Shown here: positions 7,411-10,056 of the stretch, one piece after another
How the letters are laid out: the number at the start of each line of letters is the position of its first letter
Numbering within the stretch: position 1 is the first letter of the stretch
Notes under the pieces: generated by a model
Told to the model about the DNA's origin: nothing
Databases searched by the model: none
Seen by the model: the letters and a program-made list of their open reading frames with translations, nothing else
DNA from: Rhizobiaceae bacterium
GTDB taxonomy: Bacteria > Pseudomonadota > Alphaproteobacteria > Rhizobiales > Rhizobiaceae
Length of the DNA stretch: 10,056 nt
Assembly (NCBI GenBank): GCA_014380965.1
Contig: JACMIV010000232.1
Span: 1 to 10,056 of the forward strand
Reading direction: 5' to 3'
Translations under genes and position numbers: made by a program

Positions 7411-7417
7411 TCACCTC
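7411..7417 (-). promoter_or_regulatory. Shine-Dalgarno of clpA overlapping the clpS stop codon
   Basis: On the minus strand GAGGTGA is a long complement to the 3' end of 16S rRNA, 3 nt before the TTG at 7407. Its first two bases are the last two of the clpS TGA. This decides the clpA start in favour of TTG, since no ATG or GTG follows before the conserved N-domain, and it suggests coupled translation of clpS and clpA. Confidence 0.8.
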
Positions 7418-7793
7418 AATTCTTTTCCATCACGCATTGCAATGGATGCTGGTGCTGGCGGGCGAAGTCCATGACCTGGGTCACCTTTGTCTCGGCCACC
7501 TCGTATGTGTAGACGCCGCATTCGCCGACACCGTGATTGTGCACATGCAGCATCACGCGGGTCGCGGCGTCCCGATCCTTCTGAAAAAAGCGTTCCAGCA
7601 CATGGATGACGAACTCCATGGGCGTGTAGTCGTCGTTGAGAAGGAGAACCCGGTAGAGGCTCGGCTTCTTCGTCTGGGGCTTGGTCCGCGTGATGACGGA
7701 CGTGCCGCGATCGGCGTCCGAGCCCCGGGTCTTGCCGGCTTGCGAGCGTCTTATGGAGGCGTCTCGGCCCGGTCTGGTTACGTCTTCGCTCAA
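7416..7793 (-). CDS. clpS: ATP-dependent Clp protease adaptor ClpS
   Basis: 125 residues from a TTG at 7793. ClpS binds proteins with bulky hydrophobic N-terminal residues (N-degrons) and hands them to ClpA. The core is unmistakable: [20 protein letters not shown] with the N-degron pocket residues N53, D54, D55 and M59, VMLHVHNHG with H85 at the place of E. coli H66, [20 protein letters not shown], and HPLQCVMEK at the C-terminus. The reading frame stays open to 8105, but the extra part is not protein-like and would begin upstream of the phasin terminator. TTG 7793 is the last start codon before the core and is preceded by AGGGA at a 9-nt spacing. The N-terminal ~40 residues are a flexible basic extension. 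The stop lies 8 nt before clpA. Confidence 0.93.
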   Translation of the reverse strand: MSEDVTRPGRDASIRRSQAGKTRGSDADRGTSVITRTKPQTKKPSLYRVLLLNDDYTPMEFVIHVLERFFQKDRDAATRVMLHVHNHGVGECGVYTYEVAETKVTQVMDFARQHQHPLQCVMEKN

Positions 7794-7818
7794 TGCCGCA
7801 ATCCCTGTCGTCGAACGG

Positions 7819-7847
7819 TATGTAAGAATCCGATCCGCGATTTTAAG
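7819..7847 (-). promoter_or_regulatory. Candidate clpS-clpA promoter
   Basis: On the minus strand CTTAAA (7847-7842) and TACATA (7824-7819) are separated by 17 nt, about 25 nt upstream of the clpS TTG. Both boxes are only moderate matches (CTTAAA agrees with alphaproteobacterial CTTGAC at 4 of 6). No clear heat-shock (RpoH) promoter was recognised. The position is right for the operon but the call is tentative. Confidence 0.3.
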
Positions 7848-7860
7848 GCATCCGCGACCC

Positions 7861-7877
7861 GCGGCAAATTTTGCCGC
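7861..7877. repeat. 8-bp perfect palindrome upstream of the clpS promoter
   Basis: GCGGCAAA and TTTGCCGC flank a single central T, about 68 bp upstream of the clpS start and just upstream of the candidate -35 box. The short spacing, AT-rich centre and absence of a following U-tract fit a dimeric regulator's binding site better than a terminator. The binding protein cannot be named. The rest of the gap from 7878 to 8064 shows no gene or other clear signal. Confidence 0.45.
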
Positions 7878-8064
7878 CCGGCACGGCACCAGTTGAGAAC
7901 AGTCTGATTCCAAGAGCAAGTCCCGCGATGGAGCGGAGGCCGCGACTCGCCTCACCCCTTCGATCACACCATCGCAGATGATCCGCCTTCCTCTCAAGGC
8001 ATTCCGGTGGACCAGCGACGGAATGCGTCGATCGACACGGCGAGTGCAAGACGCCTCGCCGGCC

Positions 8065-8098
8065 AAAGAAAAAGGCCCGGTGACGAGCACCGGGCCTT
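8065..8098 (-). terminator. Rho-independent terminator downstream of the phasin gene
   Basis: A perfect 11-bp stem, AAGGCCCGGTG (8072-8082) with CACCGGGCCTT (8088-8098), has a 5-nt loop (ACGAG). On the minus strand it is followed by TTTTTCTTT. It lies 64 bp beyond the phasin stop and separates the phasin from clpS-clpA, so these are independent transcription units. Confidence 0.92.
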
Positions 8099-8162
8099 CC
8101 ATCAATTGCGTGATCGTCGACGCGTAGGGCGTCGCACCCTCAGCCGGCCACGTCTTTCCGGA

Positions 8163-8522
8163 TCAGGCGGCCTTCCGGACGGTCTGCAGGCCGGCATTTG
8201 CGGCCGAGGACATCATCGTTTCGAAGGGCTTGTAGGCCTCCTTTGCCAGGTCGGCATAGAGTTCGCCCATCTTCGTCGCCTGGGCGACCCACGCCTGGTA
8301 GGCGGACTTGGCGTATTCGTTCTGGACCTCGACGACCTTGTCGAGGCTCTTTACCTGCGCGAGCTGCTCGAACGTCTTGGCCGAATGCTCGTAAGAGCGC
8401 TTGGTGAAGTCGGTCGTCTCCGCGGCGATCTGCTGCATGCCCTTGGTCATCACGGAAAACGACTTCATCGCGTTGTCCATGGCTTCCTTCGACATCTTGC
8501 CGGTGTCCTCGTAGGTGTTCAT
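8163..8522 (-). CDS. Phasin family protein (PHB granule-associated)
   Basis: 119 residues from an ATG at 8522 with a strong AAGGGGAG ribosome binding site. The protein is almost wholly amphipathic helix, with no signal peptide or Cys. FEQLAQVKSLDKVVEVQNEY (51-70), AYQAWVAQATKMGELYADL and AKEAYKPFE match the Phasin_2 pattern (PF09361) of alphaproteobacterial phasins. Phasins coat polyhydroxybutyrate granules and control their number and size, so a PHB synthase gene is expected elsewhere in the genome. It is a single-gene unit with its own promoter (8646-8619) and terminator (8098-8065). The PhaR-like site in the promoter suggests repression until granules form, as known for phaP genes in other species. 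Some small phasin-like proteins do not act on PHB, so granule binding is likely rather than proven. Confidence 0.92.
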   Translation of the reverse strand: MNTYEDTGKMSKEAMDNAMKSFSVMTKGMQQIAAETTDFTKRSYEHSAKTFEQLAQVKSLDKVVEVQNEYAKSAYQAWVAQATKMGELYADLAKEAYKPFETMMSSAANAGLQTVRKAA

Positions 8523-8618
8523 TGCGGTCTCCCCTTGGGTGGTGGTCGAATGATTTTCGTCGCGCCGACGCGTGGTGCCGCGATCGATCGGCGCTGCCTA
8601 TCCCGCAGCACCAGGCGA

Positions 8619-8646
8619 CATATATTGCAGTGCACAATATTGTCAA
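8619..8646 (-). promoter_or_regulatory. Phasin promoter with PhaR-like operator in the spacer
   Basis: On the minus strand a perfect TTGACA -35 (8646-8641) is followed after 16 nt by TATATG (8624-8619; 4 of 6 to TATAAT), predicting transcription from about 8612 and a leader of ~90 nt. The spacer is nearly filled by an interrupted palindrome at 8623-8639, TATTG-N7-CAATA, with the core TGCAGTGCA on the plus strand. TGC/GCA-type elements at phasin promoters are bound by the PHB-sensing repressor PhaR in Paracoccus and relatives. A repressor bound here would block RNA polymerase directly. The promoter boxes are seen; PhaR as the binder is inferred. Confidence 0.7.
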
Positions 8647-8992
8647 TCGCTCGGGTGCGCTGCGGTGTCATCGAAAGGCGACAGTTCGAACTTCCATCCC
8701 GGCTTCGAGAAGAGATGCACCCCGCGCGCAGTGGCGCCGTCGTCCTCACTCGATCGTGTTGGAGGCGCCCCGGATAGGCCTGCAGTCTGCGCGACAGTCG
8801 CATCTCGGCAGAAGACCGCCATGCCCCGCGACAACACTCCGGCAACCATAAACGGATTGGTAAGGCGGTCCGCTTAGTCTCTGCACATGGACGAGACGCC
8901 GGGGCCGGTCAGTGCGGTGCGGCTATCACGAAATGCCGGAAACGGGTGCCGCGAGGCGCCGGACCCCTGGATCCAATCGAGAGAGTAGACTC
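8647..8992. other. 346-bp divergent intergenic region between phasin and carboxypeptidase genes
   Basis: No gene is supported here. A 68-codon minus-strand frame (8849-8643) has no ribosome binding site and ends inside the phasin -35 box. No tRNA-like fold or terminator was found. The only faint signal is TAAA-N7-GTAA at 8849-8863, which reads TTAC-N7-TTTA on the minus strand, a 6-of-8 match to the CtrA consensus TTAA-N7-TTAA. The carboxypeptidase promoter should lie here, but no clear -35/-10 pair was found. Confidence 0.5.
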
Positions 8993-10056
8993 GTGCGTAT
9001 AGGAATACCGAGCCTCGACACTGTCGCCACAAGCTTGAGCAGAACTGTCGGGATCGTTGCGGTGGCCGCCGCCCTCCTGACGACATCGACAACCCTGGCG
9101 ACCGCCCAGGAGAAGTATGCCGCCTTCGTCATCGACGCGAACAACGGCAAGGTCCTGTTCTCCAAATATGCCGACGAGACGCGCTACCCCGCCTCTCTTA
9201 CCAAGATGATGACGCTCTACCTCCTCTTCGAGGCAGTCGATCGGGGCCGCGTTTCGCTCGACACCAAGATGAAGGTCTCGGCCTACGCCGCCGCCCGCCC
9301 GCCGTCCAAGATCGGACTCAAGGTCGGCTCGACGATCTCGGCGGAAGACGCGATCTACTCGCTCGTGACGAAGTCGGCCAACGACGTCGCCGTCGTCATC
9401 GGCGAGCATCTCGGCGGATCGGAAGAGCGCTTCGCCTCGATGATGACGGCGAAGGCCCGCCAGCTCGGAATGTCGCGCACGACGTTCCGAAACGCCAACG
9501 GCCTTCCCAATCCCGCCCAAAAGACGACGGCGCGCGACATGGCGACGCTCGGAATGGCGCTGCGCGAGCATTTCCCCCAGGAGTTCAGCTACTTCAAGGC
9601 CAAGTCGTTTAGTTTTCGAGGCCGCAAGATCGGCAATCACAACCGCCTGCTCGGCCGCATCAAGGGCGTCGATGGCATCAAGACCGGCTACATCAACGCC
9701 TCCGGCTTTAACCTTGTCACGTCCTTCGCAAGCGAGGGAAAGAAGGTCGTCGGCGTCGTCATGGGCGGAAAGAGCGGCGCCTCGCGCGACAATCACATGG
9801 CCGAACTGATCAACACCTACGTGAAACAAGCGAGCACCCGCGGTCGCGGGCCGCTGATCGCCGCGCCGAAGGCGACCGAGCCGCGCATCAGCGTCGCGAC
9901 CGCCGTCGAGGCGCCAGACTATGCGCTTCCCTCGAATGTTCCCCTTCCCAGCATGAGGACGACGATCGACGAGCGCATCGCAGCCGCCTACGGCTCAGAC
10001 CTCGGCGGCGCGATCGCGAGCGCTGCCGAGCCCGCCGACCGCCAAGTGCTTGGACG
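8993..10056 (+). CDS. D-alanyl-D-alanine carboxypeptidase, peptidase S11 family (3' end cut by window)
   Basis: 354 codons are visible before the right edge. The enzyme trims the terminal D-Ala from peptidoglycan stem pentapeptides in the periplasm. A signal peptide covers about residues 1-39 (hydrophobic core VGIVAVAAALLTTSTTLATA). All three penicillin-binding motifs are present: SLTK (S68 nucleophile, K71), SAN (128-130) and KTG (230-232). The catalytic domain ends near NTYVKQAS (~280); a proline- and alanine-rich linker follows, and rhizobial members often carry a C-terminal SPOR domain, which would lie beyond the window. The start is taken as GTG 8993, preceded by GAGAGAG at 8979-8985. 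ATG 8933, 20 codons upstream and in frame, has no ribosome binding site and would add a charged N-terminus unlike a signal peptide. It is divergent from the phasin gene. Confidence 0.94.
   Translation, partial: MRIGIPSLDTVATSLSRTVGIVAVAAALLTTSTTLATAQEKYAAFVIDANNGKVLFSKYADETRYPASLTKMMTLYLLFEAVDRGRVSLDTKMKVSAYAAARPPSKIGLKVGSTISAEDAIYSLVTKSANDVAVVIGEHLGGSEERFASMMTAKARQLGMSRTTFRNANGLPNPAQKTTARDMATLGMALREHFPQEFSYFKAKSFSFRGRKIGNHNRLLGRIKGVDGIKTGYINASGFNLVTSFASEGKKVVGVVMGGKSGASRDNHMAELINTYVKQASTRGRGPLIAAPKATEPRISVATAVEAPDYALPSNVPLPSMRTTIDERIAAAYGSDLGGAIASAAEPADRQVLG

Noticed and set aside
5791..7512. A 573-codon open frame on the plus strand opposite clpA
   Set aside because: It is antisense to an unmistakable ClpA, is rich in Arg, Leu, Val and Asp in the way reverse-strand frames of GC-rich genes are, and shows no domain pattern.
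7794..8105. N-terminal extension of ClpS by 104 codons in the same open frame
   Set aside because: The extra sequence is not protein-like and no ClpS is that long. It would start upstream of the phasin terminator hairpin.
8007..8777. A 256-codon plus-strand frame crossing the terminator, phasin and promoter
   Set aside because: It runs through a strong terminator, the antisense of a clear phasin and the phasin promoter, and has no family resemblance.
8643..8849. A 68-codon minus-strand frame in the phasin/carboxypeptidase gap
   Set aside because: No ribosome binding site, third-position GC lower than I would expect for a gene here, no recognised motif, and its stop lies in the phasin -35 box. 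A small protein cannot be fully excluded.
8909..9829. A 306-codon minus-strand frame opposite the D,D-carboxypeptidase
   Set aside because: The plus strand encodes all three S11 catalytic motifs in order; the minus frame is a compositional shadow.
1..10056. A defence island, mobile element, CRISPR array or biosynthetic cluster
   Set aside because: All genes belong to common chromosomal families in a rhizobial-type order. No integrase, transposase, long direct repeat or tRNA junction was seen.

Overview
The window is GC-rich and reads as ordinary chromosomal DNA of an alphaproteobacterium, most likely of the order Hyphomicrobiales (Rhizobiales). The main clues are an EipB/DUF1849 envelope protein, a COG3146 (DUF482) acetyltransferase-like protein, a small phasin of the alphaproteobacterial type, a ClpS/ClpA pair in which ClpA has a long acidic C-terminal tail, and an S11 D-Ala-D-Ala carboxypeptidase. 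From memory, this order of genes is typical of rhizobial chromosomes. No insertion sequence, phage gene, CRISPR array, tRNA or rRNA was seen.

Layout. Positions 1-607 (minus) hold the 5' two-thirds or so of eipB, cut by the window edge. A 140-bp divergent gap separates it from a plus-strand run: a RidA-family protein (748-1215), a glycerophosphodiester phosphodiesterase-family protein starting 3 bp later (1219-1944), a COG3146 protein (1982-3226) and a HIT hydrolase (3322-3753). The HIT gene meets azlD head-on, the two stop codons sharing one TTAA. On the minus strand, read right to left, come a phasin (8522-8163) with its own terminator, then clpS (7793-7416) and clpA (7407-4933) as a tight pair ending in a strong terminator, then azlC and azlD (4853-3750). 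A plus-strand D,D-carboxypeptidase (8993 to the window end) diverges from the phasin.

Functions. ClpS delivers N-degron substrates to ClpA, the unfoldase of ClpAP. AzlCD is a branched-chain amino-acid exporter pair. The phasin coats polyhydroxybutyrate (PHB) granules, so the organism probably stores PHB. EipB and the D,D-carboxypeptidase act in the periplasm and envelope. RidA, GDPD and HIT are small metabolic or house-cleaning enzymes.

The most interesting signals are regulatory. The phasin promoter has a perfect TTGACA and carries a TGCA-rich PhaR-like operator between its -35 and -10 boxes. A 13-mer matching that operator at 12 of 13 positions lies just upstream of the COG3146 gene. Both clpS and clpA appear to start at TTG. 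I found no convincing new multi-gene system; this is a housekeeping region with a few testable regulatory oddities.
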